A stretch of 64,000 nucleotides of DNA, taken from contig NC_092569.1 in the NCBI RefSeq assembly GCF_037975245.1, positions 11,835,001 through 11,899,000 on the forward strand. Direction: 5' to 3'. Positions 48,601 to 61,190 of this stretch are shown in pieces. The position numbers were made by a program, and so were the translations under genes. Each line of letters begins with the position of its first letter. Position 1 is the stretch's first letter. The notes beneath the pieces were generated by a model. The model ran no database searches. It was not told where the DNA came from and saw nothing but the letters and a program-made list of their open reading frames with translations. This stretch comes from Apostichopus japonicus (lineage: Eukaryota > Echinodermata > Holothuroidea > Aspidochirotida > Stichopodidae).

Positions 48601-49799
48601 GCTAATACAATTCTTTGATTGAGCATCCAAATATCTTGACCTACATATAGTGGGTTTGCCTTACGCTGACTTCACTGAACTTTTACGCATTTTTTTTTAA
48701 ATGATAATTTAGTTGGCTTTATATACTTAACTCGTTCTATTTAAACGAACTCTCACCCATTTCAATTCTATCTTTGATAGCCAGATGGATGTACATGTCA
48801 CTTGAACATTCAAAAGTAAACACTTTAGAACGTGACACAGCTTAAAGTTTTCCCAAAACTTAGCCGACAAGATGTTGCAAAAGTTAGAAATAAAGAATTG
48901 ATATATAGGAAACGTTTTGATGTCTACATGATTGTTAACTGAAGAGCTACTTCAATCTTAGAGTTTGTTCAGGTTTCTTCCAGCATAATATGTCCCACGG
49001 TGTAAGCGTATATCGAAGGTAAGTTTAATATACCTATTGTTGTAGTATAGCCAGGACTTGATTGGCAGCCTCTATAGTCTTTTGCAACTTTTAGATGCAT
49101 TTTTACAAGATTCCGTTGACAAGCACCAGAAAGAGGCAAACTAAATTACGTCACAACTATTGGAAATTCAGAAGATCCAAATCTATATCGATGCATCCAT
49201 TAATATATAAAAGATTGTGGAAGACTTTAGAGTAACTTTCATTACACACAAGTGAAACATGATTTCGTTTGTAAAAAAAAAAATGAAATAGATACAAAAA
49301 AGTCAGTTGGAATGCCACTGGAAAGAACTTAAACCCATCTTCCAAGAGTGGTTGTAACTAGCCACAAGGAAAGTATTGCACATACCGGCCGAAAGGTATA
49401 AGGAAATTTCCTAATTTTTAGCACCAAAGAAAGAAAAATTAAAAATCTCCATTAGATTAACCAAAATGAAAAAAGAAAAATGTAAAAGAAGCCATCACCA
49501 CTGATGATTGTGCATGCGATCTTCCATAACGAACTTTTTTTTTTTATAAGGTACATATTCCTTGAAAAATTATAAACGTGTGATAGATTTGACGAAAAAG
49601 AAAAGTAAAAAAACATGTTATTGCCTCTTGTAGAAAGAACATACGTAGGCAGCTCTGGCTTAAACGGCGGCGCCCGTGACACAATGTAGCGGCACTCTTC
49701 AAGCTATGGAAAGTTCTTTCTTTTGGGGTTTTTTCTTCTTTCTGTCCTCTGAATAGTGGATGAAGTGATCTTTTGGACTTCATGTTCGTCGGGCCAGCC

Positions 49800-52700
49800 T
49801 CATTTATCTACAGTAGCACCAAAATTTTGTAAAAACTGATGGCGACTGTACTTTGGAGACGTAAACCCAGAGCCATTGTAAAGGTATCTTGCCTGTTCAC
49901 TCAGGGCATCCGTAGAGTAGTGATCCGAAGAATGATAGTCGTAGTTCAAACCTGTTTCTGGGTAAGCATTTTCGCTGGCTGATCCGGTCGGTGAACGGAA
50001 ACCATGCGTGCGTCGGTCGTTACACCAGCTCTCGTATTGGCTGGCTGCACGGAAGAACTCGTGCGCTGAATAATGACCCTGCTCTTGGCGATAAGAGGCA
50101 AGAGCCTTGGAATGGAGTTGTGTAGTGCCATTCTTTTCTGTATAGACATGGAATTCGTTCTTGAGATGTGAGATGGGTTTATCGGCGTCCTTACTGAGGT
50201 ACATCGAGACCAATTTGTCAAGGTAGTTGTTGGTTTCCACTTCTTCGTGGTTTGATGAAGACGTAGTTTGGTGGTGGGTACTCAGTTGAGCAAAAACTGG
50301 GGAGTCGTGTGGTTTAGTCACGACAGTCTTCAAGCTCGAGATTGGTGACAACATGGGTTCTGATGGCTTGTAGTGCTTCCGGGAGTCAGCATTGTCACCA
50401 CTTGTATGTTGGTGTGTGTGAGTCGGCCTCTTGGCAGGTTTTGTTTCCGATGGCTCCTTCTCATATTGCACGCTTGGTGCGGTCTCTGGTACCGGTGAAA
50501 GGTTTTGGTATACCGGTGACTTGGGTCTTCCAGCTAACCCTTCCTCTCCGAGGCCGGCTCCGATATCAAATATGTCCGAGAAACTGGTGAGATCGATGTT
50601 GATAGAAGGTGTGTGCTCCTTGAGTTTTATTTTCTTGGAGGGTGTCGTGACGTCGTTGTCTTTCGTTGGGCAAAGATGTTTGCTCTCGGCTCTGAGTGGT
50701 TGCAGTTCCGGTGGCGAAGGCCTTTTGAGAGGATTAGTCGGATGAGATTGTTCCATAGGTGCGGTTGCTGCGGTTGCTGGAGATATAACAGAAATGTTGT
50801 TCTCTACCCTCCCAGGTGACGCTTCAGTTGCATGTGACTCAGTCATAATTGATGATACGGGTGTCAAAAGTGTATTGTTATTCAAATGGCCACTGTCCTG
50901 ATGACTGTATGAATTTGACATTGTTGTTGTCAAAGCAATCGGTTGAGTTGTAGATGCTACAATATCGTTGCGAGAAACGACAAGATCCAGTGGGTTGTTG
51001 GCTATGGCTGAGGTATCGGTCGTGTAAGGTTCGTGTACCGGCGTTAGACCAGGGAGGTAGTTGCTGCCACAAGCTGCGGCGTAGTCAATCTTCATTTGTT
51101 CGTACTGTGAGAATTCTGGATGACCTGCTGCCGCTGCTGCTGCGTATCCCACGTAACTGTTGGCATGAAGTGCGTTGATGTGATCTGCGGGTGCGTAGGA
51201 AGAATACGTAAATTCGTGTGGGCTGGCGTAAGGACTCCACGTCTCCAAATGACTTTGATGAGGGTAGTAATTTCCGTAGTGGCGACCGTTGTATGGCTGA
51301 ACTGTTTAGCAAAAAAAAAACATCTCAAAATTATAATAAAGTTGAAATTTATGCAACCGCAGACAACATGATCAAAGTCGTCCCAAAATTAGCAAGACAA
51401 ATAAGCAAGCAAGACTTTGCGAAAGAAACTGGCATTATTTGACACAATTATTTAAAAATATGAAAATTATTTGTGCGGGGTACGAAAATGTAACCACCGC
51501 TCGAATGTTCAAGTAGGCTATATGATTCTTTGTTATTAGGCCTACTGTTAATTTGTATACCATTAAAACATATTTGTAATGCTTAGTCGAGTAGTTGCAA
51601 GTTTGTAAGCAAAAAATGACCATCGGTGATGGTTAAGACATGCCCCGGATTGACTGGGTGAGCTGTCACATAGAAATAAATTAATTGGCAGAAATCCACT
51701 TAATAGGTTTACATTTTGTGTACGTAGAATATCAACTCGACTGGTATAGAGCATGACACTGTATACGTTAATGAATTCGTGTACCTGTCAACCGTTTTCT
51801 TAGCAATTCGAGCCGAAAGGAATACAGCCCTTCTCAAGTATTATGATAATGTCAAAAAACGGGTCCCGCTGTAGTACAAAAGCAAACAATGACCTGGCAT
51901 TGTAAATGATGACTCACCTTGTGGCCCGTATTGCTCGGCTTCAGATGCCTTTTGAGGTGATGTGAAAAGCCCTCTGACGTGAGATCTGAGGGAATAGGAA
52001 CGGCCCATGTTTGGATAGGTAGCACTGGCCTCCTTGTCGTCTTTTGAAATGCCGGATTGGACTTCTCTGAGTTGTCTCGCAACCCGGTCCACACGGTTGA
52101 AGGATTTGTGCAGGTGAACACCCTGTAATGTAACGGACAAGCTCTGTTGCTCGGTTGTCGTTGTGACAGGTGCGTTCTAATATAAAAACAGAAGCACCTC
52201 AAAGTCCATTTCTAGCTAAATTCAGTTTCTATTTCTATACTCAATTCTTTTCTTTCTTTTTTTCTCTTCTTTTTTTCTTCTTCTTTTTCGTTTTTGCCAT
52301 GGAATGGCTGCCAGTTTACAACATGAATGTTCAGTCAAACAGACATGTGTTTGATTTTCTCTCGCTCTCTGTTTTTGCGTCCCGTTTTGTATTAGGCCTA
52401 TCACATACCCACGTCCAACTTGCTCATGATACGAAAAGAACATATTTAACTACGGAATGTGACTGTTGAGGTGTTTCGATCTAAATTTACATTTACATTC
52501 CATGAACTGACTGGTTAATCCTCCTCCTCCTCTGTGGTCATGATAATATCTAACATTGGATGCAGAAAACATTTTAGATTCTAGAATTCAATTGTTTATA
52601 ATTATACGGTGTCTATCCTGCTTGTAAACCAAAAAGCAATCAAAATTATTTGGCTATTTTATGTTTAGACTTTCCATAGTTAACGGTAACTTACCACTTT

Positions 52701-55700
52701 GCGACAAATTTCCTTCGGCCTCTCGTGACGGTGGGATCTATGGTACTCGAGAAGTGCCATTTTAGCCATAGAGGTTGTCTTCACCACATCTGGTCGAGGG
52801 TGGTCGTGCGTTCCTTTTGACTGGAAAAGAATGACGACATCTGAAAAGCAAAATTATGAGAATATTAGTACCAAAAATAGAAGCAACAAAATATTAAGAG
52901 TAACAGGCTCAGAATTCAGTTTTAAATATATATATATAATTTTTTATATAAACATTTTTTTTTGGGGGGGGGAATGCAAAAAACAAATTATTTGAAAGAA
53001 TGGCATTCAAACCTATAAGTTCCTCGGATCCCTCAGATTCGAATGCCGTTCTGTAATCAACTATAACATTTAATCCGCTCTTTCCTTCCGCATGCGTCTA
53101 TAATTTCCGGAAGTCGGATTTCTCATACCTTATGATATAAAAAATATATATTTATAGTCTAGAAAAGATGAAAATAAATTCATATTAACGATGATGCCTT
53201 GAACTTACCGGTGACCCTCCAGAAATGAGTGACTGGGTATCCGTTTTTGCCAGAGCAGGCGACGTGGTAAAGTTTGCCATCACATCCTGGTCTTGGGCAA
53301 GACTTCTCCATTTGTTTTCTCCTGGCACGGTCGGAAGTAGCGGGGCGAACGGTTACTAATTCACCTTGGTTATTGTGACAGTTTTTGGAGCATAAGAACA
53401 CACCTGGAAATTGAATGAGACGGCAATATTTGATTTTAGTTTCTTCTTCTTCTTTTTTGTGCGTTTTGTGCGTCCCTCTTTCTTCAATGAAAGCTTACAG
53501 CACCACTCATGTATACTGTTTTTTAATCAACGAAGAATGAGACTGCGTATATATACATGTTAAATAGTTAACACGTGTTATATGAAACGACTGTTTGAAA
53601 ATTCACTATGGATTTTACATTCTGCTTCCTGTTCTCAATATAATTAAAAGTCCGGCCACGTTTTCTTAGCAAGATTTGTTCACAAAACGAATGACCGCAA
53701 ACCTTAATTAATTCTTATCTTTTTTATAAGCCTTTGAAACCTTCTTCTTTTTTATATTTGAGAAAAACGGTACTTTAAATACTCAGATTTACAATGTGCA
53801 ATAAAATGATCCCATTATATTATGAAGTTAAGTACACAGACGCACACACGCACACACTATGCCATATATACAGTAACGCATATAAACGCTTATTTCGCAT
53901 CGTATTTAGGTTTCATTGCCATAGGAAACCATGAATGCGGTATGTTATGTACTACGCCACGTGTTGACAACCATTGTCATTCAATAAAATGCTCAAGGTG
54001 AGAGCTTTCTTTTATAAGCTTGTTTAAACTTTGTAGCTGAAAACATCAACTCGCTGTTTTTCAAGCAAATTGAGGAGCGGAGTCTATATGTATTTAGTTA
54101 TACCAAGGTATTATATGCTTGTTCTTTCAAATCATACGTAAATGATATTCTTAACTATTTTTTCGATCTGGATATAGAATCCCGCGAAAAAAAATATTTC
54201 CGTGATTTCCGACTAATCAGGACTATTATTCTCCAAATCACTTATTATCAGGATTCAGAATGAAATCTGATAGCTATTTGTGTAGAAGTTAGCAGAATAT
54301 TATGAGTTATTCTCATTTCCTCCCTTTTTTCTCCCCCCCCCCCCCCGCCCTTGCACAACCAAAATTTAGTCATACCCTTTTTGCCGCCAAAAAATACCAA
54401 TGCTTCTCTGCTTATAGGCCTGTTGTAACAGTTATATACACACAGGTATAGACTTGTCATGTCATGCATGAATAGCGGATTACAGCGGATTGACATTCAG
54501 AAGCTGCTCTTACCATTTAAACCCTCAAAGACTTGAACCATTTTCTATTAGAGAAACTCAAGTTTGAAAAGAGCATAGCTAATACTACTCAACGGGGTTA
54601 CGTAGACACATTATAGCAGTATATTGTCACTGAAAACTAATCTTGTTAGTTTTTTTTTTTTATTCAAGTCTTGCCGTAGCCTATCCCCAGTAGATCAATT
54701 GGAGTTTATAGCCCCACAATAACCACCTGTTTACACTGTATAAATAAACACAAATGGTTGCTGTAATAATCTCTTTAGGCATGTTGATCGCCCACTACGT
54801 TAAGCAGCAAATATGAATGAAAACATAAATGAAATTCAGAGAAAGAAAAAAATGATGTATATAGAGTTGAGATGGAAATTGAGAGGGTAAAGCTATAAGA
54901 AGAAAAAATAAATAAAAAATGAGAAAAATAACTAATAAAAGTAAGGTAGCTGAACACGATATCGAAATAATTTTTTTTTTAATTTTTTTTTAGACTTACC
55001 CAAGCATGACTTTTTCAGCACCTTCTTGTTGTGATTGTTTGTATTACGCATTGCCCAGCCACTGAGGTGCTTTCTGGCGTCCAAATCTTTAGGGCGGTAG
55101 CGGAATGTTGCGTCCCCGTCAACCCATTCTTGAAATTCATCGTACTGTCAGGAAAAAAACAGAAAGATTTAAACCTATAAGTATACTACAAACCATGTCC
55201 GGTTTGAGAATATTAACATGATTTTACAAACCCACATGCATCGTGTAAATGCTTTGTGTGCAGAAAACGGGGAAACTCCCCCGTACCACCACGCCACCCC
55301 ATCTCTCCCCATAATATGCAAATAAGGAGTCCTGTATTAAATAAAAAAAATCTCCTTCTTTGTCAATTATGAGTCACATAACTCTGCTTTTGTTTATGAT
55401 ATGATATGATTATATATACATATATAATTTATTGAATATAATATAATATAATAGTCTCACACTGGAAGTCAGACGTGTCCCGTGTACGTCTAGACTGGGC
55501 TTTCTATTTACACAACGGTACGGGAACAAATTTACTTTTCTCTCAGCAAGGTGAGAAAATGTCCAGCGTTTGCCTTAAGTAAGCTAAGCAATGATGCCTT
55601 CACGAGCAACATTATCTCACATTTCACATCACATACAAATCCAAAATGAAAAACTATACACCGATTACGCGAAAATCCGACATTATTTTGTAAGACGTCT

Positions 55701-56999
55701 GTTTACAGATTAATTAAAGAATCATTCACGCCAACAGAGAAACGAACACATTGATGGCTAAGTGGTTTGTTGACACAATGTTAAGTACATGTGTCGTGAA
55801 TGTGAAGAGCTTCATATAGGCGAAAAATGAATGCGGGTTTATTCTTTCAATAATTTTCGACTATGTTTTCCGTTACACTTTTTAGAGGAAGATATATCTA
55901 GTTGAGACAGTCCAATGTTCATAATATTTTCTTATTTCAAGATTATTTTGAAATTTTTGGCTGAAAAGTATAGTACCGTACCTCATGAAAAAAAAAGCGA
56001 ATGGATTTTTATCAATTTTATGTAAGATAATTTTTTTTTTCCTTTTTTTCTACTTCTTTTTTCTTTTGTTGTTTTTGCTTTGTTAATTTGCTTGTACCAC
56101 AATTTCTCAGAATATGGCTGATATTTTACACTATAAAGTTATAAAGCAGAATTAAATAAAATGATGGAACAAATTGCTAATAATAATAATATAAGAAAGA
56201 AAAAAAACTTGAATAAATGGATTGGGGTGGGGGGGGGGTAGCTAACTTATTCGAGAACAAGATGGAATCGTATACTTATAACATACCGCTAAAATAAAGA
56301 GGTGACGATGCTATAATTTTTATCACGCTATAGATTCATAACGTTTAAGGAAATAAGTCTTGTTTTAAATATATAGCTTGTCAGTACACGTTCTGGAATG
56401 AAATTTCCCAGTTGTTAGGATGAGGGGGGGGGGGGGTGTTTTTCTTGCACATTTCAGGGTTCCTTTATTTTTGCCTTCTTCGTCTTTCTTACGCAGGGAT
56501 TTGTCATGAACTAAAATATTACCTATATTTGACACCTAAGCTGTCCTCGTATAATTTTTGTTTATAATTACAAAGTTTAAAAATGAATATAGTTCTTAAA
56601 AGTCCACTGTAAAGGTTAACATAATTAATATTTTCTCAGGTTACATGTATAAATTAAATAGTAAACCGGGTAGATTGAATGACTAAATCAATTTCGTCAT
56701 TTTTAAATTGAAAAAGTGAAAAGAAATAGGCCTACATCTAAAAGTGACAATTTTCAACCCACCTTATCAATCTTCATTTTCTTGAATTTTTTGATTTCGT
56801 CCTTTTCGCCACGGCTGCTTCTACCAGTTCGACCCTTATCTTGCCAACGGGTACTCTCATTATTAAATGAGATGGTACCATCGGTTGTTCCTCCTGCTGC
56901 TGCACCCTCCGGCTTCATGGGTACTCCTGCTACAACAGCGGCAGTAGATACCAGCGAAGATGTGGAGGGGTGGAATGCACCCGCAAAAAGATCGTCCAT
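49800..56999 (-). CDS. gcm: Glial cells missing (GCM) transcription factor, six exons, 827 aa
   Basis: Exons on the - strand, in order: 56763-56999, 55000-55144, 53209-53403, 52695-52840, 51918-52176 and 49800-51301. All splice sites are GT-AG, phases agree and the total is 2484 nt including the TGA. The ATG at 56999 is the first in frame. The GCM zinc-containing DNA-binding domain spans about residues 75-215: [10 protein letters not shown] and [16 protein letters not shown] with VLKKSCLG (exon 2), [19 protein letters not shown] and GYPVTHFWR (exon 3), [14 protein letters not shown] (exon 4). Paired Cys/His residues that bind zinc in the family are present. Exons 5-6 encode a long, low-complexity activation-type region with a poly-Ala run and many Ser/Thr/Pro. 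GCM binds ATGCGGGT-type sites. In sea urchins gcm drives pigment-cell fate; the role here is inferred. Confidence 0.95.
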
Positions 57000-58060
57000 A
57001 TCACAAACACTATCAGAAATATAAATATAAAAAAATAGCAAATTGAAACTTTGCTTGACGAGAGAAGAAAAAGGTATGAAGATGCTTCTTCGCTTTCCTT
57101 TTTCCTTCGAAGTTGAACTGGTATACCTGCGACTTTGAAATTAAAATGATGACAATTTTAGCTTGTAACGTCTTCTTTCCTCTGATACCGTTCAAACTTT
57201 CTTGTTGAAATACTATTCCCTACCCTTTTTATCCTCTCATGCTGGTATACCCGGATTATAGAAACTTTTCTTCTTCTTTTTTTTATTTCACTTAAAAAGA
57301 GAAGTTTACCAAAAGAAAAAGAAAAAAAGTAGTTACACTTGTCTTAGACGAAAAGTCGGAAGCTGATTGGTCCATTGCATATACCTGTAGCTTGGCACGC
57401 GCCTAAGGTGATGAATATTTATTGCCCCTAGGTTTAAACCTTTGTAATTCAACTCACAAAGGCTAAACCAAACAATTGATATGGATAAAGCTAACTTTGA
57501 TTAGAGGGTGAGATGGGAGGAGTTTATAACTCCACAGTACCACATTGTGGCTTACCTAATACACTTGTTGCGTTCTCTTAAGAAAAGACAAAACAAACAC
57601 AAAAGAACAAAAAAAAAATAAGGACGCGTGCCTCTGATTAACACTATTGATAGAAATGGGAAAACATGAGGGTATTAAAGGCTTAATTCTGGCTTTCGTT
57701 TTTCTATTTTTTTTTTTTTTTTTTTTTGTGAAATGGGTTAAATAGATTTGTGGACTTGGAGAGAATGGTGGAGACCGAGAAAGGGAAATGTGCCGAAGAA
57801 TCATAGCTGTGTCATAAAATGGTAAACTCAAGGTTAAGTGGCTGTAGGTCAAATTAGTGTCTTCTTAATGATGTAAAGAAACATCATTTAAGGTTTATTG
57901 CCGTTCTCTTTTGTAGGGTCACCCACCTGTTACGGTAGATTTAAAAGTGAAGTATACGTTTTGGTACATTTCCCGAGCGACTTTTGACTGCATGATGAAT
58001 TCCTTCTCCTTGATAGACTCTATCTCTCACTTTTAATTACATATCGTAATTATAATATAT
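57000..58060. other. Upstream region of gcm, no gene
   Basis: Immediate 5' flank of gcm (5' UTR and promoter expected here). CT-rich and poly-T tracts occur at 57265-57290 and 57703-57727. No TATA box was assigned. Nothing coding is visible. Confidence 0.45.
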
Positions 58061-58062
58061 AG

Positions 58063-58063
<1 letters not shown>

Positions 58064-58151
<88 letters not shown>

Positions 58152-58152
58152 C
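58064..58152. repeat. (TA)n microsatellite abutting the Penelope-like element
   Basis: About 42 TA units with one AATA break. The PLE reading frame begins within a few bases of its right edge. Confidence 0.95.
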
Positions 58153-58742
58153 CTCAGACACAATGTTTTTGCGTTCATGGACAGATTATACATTCAGGCT
58201 AAGGGGACAGCCATGGGGAGGACAAAACTGGCCCCAGCGTATGCTAATCTATTTATGAATCTTATTTATGAATCTAGATTTCATGAAATTTCTAATCTTC
58301 TATCACTTCTGTACTTACGTTACATTGACGACATCTTTGTTATTTGGTCTCATGGGGAACAGTCTCTCTTTGCGTTTGTAGATAGCCTCAATTCTGTTCC
58401 ACCCCTCCATTAAATTCATTCATCATGGAGAAATCAAAATCTCATGTTGCCTTTCTGGACACTCTGGTCACTCTTTCTAACGGTCGGATTAACACGTCTG
58501 TATATTCTAAACCCACTGACCGTCACACATATCTCGACGTTCATAATTTTCACCCATTTCATATTAAAGAGTCAATTGTCTTTAGCCAAATGCTTTTCTA
58601 CAAACGTACCTATTCTGATCCCCTACAGTTTATTAAACAATCAACCACCCTAATAGGTCACTTTCTTGATTGTAATTACCCCTACAAATTATTGAAGAGA
58701 ACCCTTAATAAAGTCTGTAGAATTCCCAGGGAGAAACTGCTT

Positions 58743-59013
58743 CAAAGTCAACATATAGGGAGGTTCCATTTGTCGTTACACACAGCGATCAGGTCATGGA
58801 CCCTGACATTCAAAGTCAACATATAGGGAGGTTCCATTTGTCGTTACACACAGCGATCAGGTCATGGACCCTGACATTCAAAGTCAACATATAGGGAGGT
58901 TCCATTTGTCGTTACACACAGCGATCAGGTCATGGACCCTGACATTCAAAGTCAACATATAGGGAGGTTCCATTTGTCGTTACACACAGCGATCATGATC
59001 ACGGACCCTGACA
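58743..59013. repeat. 68-bp tandem array, four copies, derived from PLE coding sequence
   Basis: Units start at 58743, 58811, 58879 and 58947. Each begins CAAAGTCAACATATAGGGAG and ends GGACCCTGACATT. The first copy is continuous with the PLE reading frame, so the unit came from the element itself. 68 is not a multiple of 3, so the frame is lost at the second copy. The last copy has a small insertion (GATCATGATCAC). Confidence 0.95.
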
Positions 59014-59805
59014 TTCAGCTCTCTCCTTCAGGGGTGTGCTTACATCCAGGTCCATACATTATTGTGACACTCCCTTTGTGATATATCTTATCACGTGTGT
59101 TCTCTGTCCTGATATACAATACATTCCTCATTTTCTCACACTGACATTCAGCTCTCTCCTTCAGGGGTGTGCTTACATCCAGGTCCATACATTATTGTGA
59201 CACTCCCTTTGTGATATATCTTATCACGTGTGTTCTCTGTCCTGATATACAATACATTCCTCATTTTCTCACACTGACATTCAGCTCTCTCCTTCAGGGG
59301 TGTGTTTACATCCAGGTCCATACATTATTGTGACACTCCCTTTGTGATATATCTTATCACGTGTGTTCTCTGTCCTGATATACAATACATTCCTCATTTT
59401 CTCACACTGACATTCAGCTCTCTCCTTCAGGGGTGTGTTTACATCCAGGTCCATACATTATTGTGACACTCCCTTTGTGATATATCTTATCACGTGTGTT
59501 CTCTGTCCTGATATACAATACATTCCTCACTTTCTCACACTGACATTCAGCTCTCTCCTTCAGGGGTGTGCTTACATCCAGGTCCATACATTATTGTGAC
59601 ACTCCCTTTGTGATATATCTTATCACGTGTGTTCTCTGTCCTGATATACAATACATTCCTCATTTTCTCACACTGACATTCAGCTCTCTCCTTCAGGGGT
59701 GTGTTTACATCCAGGTCCATACATTATTGTGACACTCCCTTTGTGATATATCTTATCACGTGTGTTCTCTGTCCTGATATACAATACATTCCTCACATTC
59801 CTCAC
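59008..59805. repeat. 133-bp tandem array, six copies, derived from PLE endonuclease region
   Basis: Units start at 59008, 59141, 59274, 59407, 59540 and 59673 with a strict 133-bp period and very few differences (mainly GTGCTT versus GTGTTT, and one CATTTT versus CACTTT). One frame of the unit encodes CDTPFVIYLITCVLCPDIQY, the cysteine-flanked start of the PLE GIY-YIG domain. 133 is not a multiple of 3. The last unit runs into a short (ACATTCCTC)n run and then into the rest of the endonuclease domain. Confidence 0.95.
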
Positions 59806-59949
59806 ATTCCTCACATTCATCACTCATTTTCGTTTACGACTTAATAATCACAAAAGCACGATCAGACTCAACAAAACCAGTTTTCCAGTGGCTGAACATT
59901 TTAATCAATTCCACAACACAATATCGACTGTCTTAAGCTTGCCATAATC

Positions 59950-60535
59950 CTGGGTAATATGTCTGACCATCATAAAAGAAACTATAAACTGGTCCTCACT
60001 CGAAAAACGTTTAAAATGTAAAAGAATAACAATGGTGTATAGGTCTTTTAAATGGTCTGGCTCTACAGTATGAAGTGGAAATGTTCCGCCACACAAATGA
60101 TAATATACATAACCACTCTCTAAGGTCCACCACACGAATTACTTTACTGTTAGAGGGTGCACGGTATCACCAGAAAACATTTTCATATGTTGCTGCTAAG
60201 GAATGGAACGAATTATCAAAGGAGTGTAAGAATGCCAAGTCTTTACATACTTTTAAACGTTCTTTGCAGTACTTTAACTAATTTATTATGCTCTTAATTT
60301 CTTTTCATTGATTGTTCCATGTTGTATTTTATGTCATAGTCAATTTTTATTTTTATTTTCATTTTCGTCTTAATTTTTTTTATATTTTATTATTATTTTT
60401 TTTTTATATGATTATATTTGTTCTTTACACTATTAGTTATTTTATTTCAGGGCCTCGGGGGAGATTAGCTTTACGCTAACCGAGTATACCCTTTAATGTT
60501 AAATAAATAAAATAATAAATAAATAAATAAACTTG
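59950..60535 (+). mobile_element. 3' tail of a second non-LTR retrotransposon (CR1/L2-like)
   Basis: The + strand encodes RLKCKRITMVYRS, LNGLALQYEVEMF (after a one-base shift), LRSTTRITLLLEGARYH and TFSYVAAKEWNELSKECKNA with SLHTFKRSLQYF, then stop. This is the C-terminal tail of a LINE reverse transcriptase (NGLAPxYL; FSYxAAKxWNxLP; LxxFKxxL). The 3' UTR ends with GGCCTCGGGGGAGATTAGCT and TTACGCTAACCGAGTATACC, then an (AAAT)n tail near 60503-60530, as in CR1/L2 elements. It is 5'-truncated and joins the PLE remnant directly. Confidence 0.8.
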
Positions 60536-60810
60536 AAGGAAGTCGAATTGATCCTTAAAGTATGTTCACACTGTCATGGTTTCTTTCCGGGTTAAAGCAC
60601 TTTGAGCAGTCTGGGGCTTACGGTAGACTAACATGATTTCAATCACTCTTTTTACACATGACGAAGGACCAGGGTGTCCGAAAATTTGTGTAGCGTGTAG
60701 TTATATCTATTCTATTCTAAATATTATGTTGGATTTAAAGGCATTACATGTTGTCCTCATCTTTTCTACTATTCTATTATTTCTACCCAACACGTGGAAC
60801 ATTTCATCAT

Positions 60811-60812
60811 TC

Positions 60813-60869
<57 letters not shown>

Positions 60870-60949
60870 GGCCTATATATATATAGGCCTATATATATAT
60901 ATATATATATATATAATAAACCTATTTCGCGATGGAGAAAGTAGATATG

Positions 60950-61011
<62 letters not shown>

Positions 61012-61041
61012 TATATATATAGGCCTATATATATATATAGG

Positions 61042-61139
<98 letters not shown>

Positions 61140-61190
61140 GGCATATCTACTTTCTCCATCGCGAAATAGGTTTATTAGCATGTAAGTCTA
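60811..61190. repeat. Large perfect inverted repeat embedded in (TA)n tracts
   Basis: TAATAAACCTATTTCGCGAT and the next about 20 bases (60914-60953) recur as a perfect inverted copy at 61137-61177. Between them lie about 180 bp of TA repeats broken by TAGGCCTA palindromes and AAT steps. The flank 60811-60913 holds the same TA/TAGGCCTA mix. The whole can fold into one long hairpin. Confidence 0.9.

Larger units (their letters stand above)
58154..59945 (+). pseudogene. Decayed Penelope-like element: reverse transcriptase, internal arrays, GIY-YIG remnant
   Basis: 58160-58415 encodes FMDRLYIQAKGTAMGR, APAYANLFMN and the catalytic RYIDDIFVIW (the DD of the active site is intact). After a frameshift near 58410 the next frame gives SHVAFLDTLV, VYSKPTDRHTYLD, YPYKLLKRTLNKV and similar motifs of the PLE reverse transcriptase C-terminus. 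The coding sequence then dissolves into two tandem arrays. Beyond them CVLCPDIQY and FRLRLNNHKSTI with PVAEHFN represent the GIY-YIG endonuclease region. At about 59945 it is cut by a LINE tail. The 5' part of the element is missing and the frame is broken at several points, so it is dead. Confidence 0.85.

Noticed and set aside
50342-51371. Open frames antisense or frame-shifted to gcm exon 6
   Set aside because: Shadows of the long last gcm exon.
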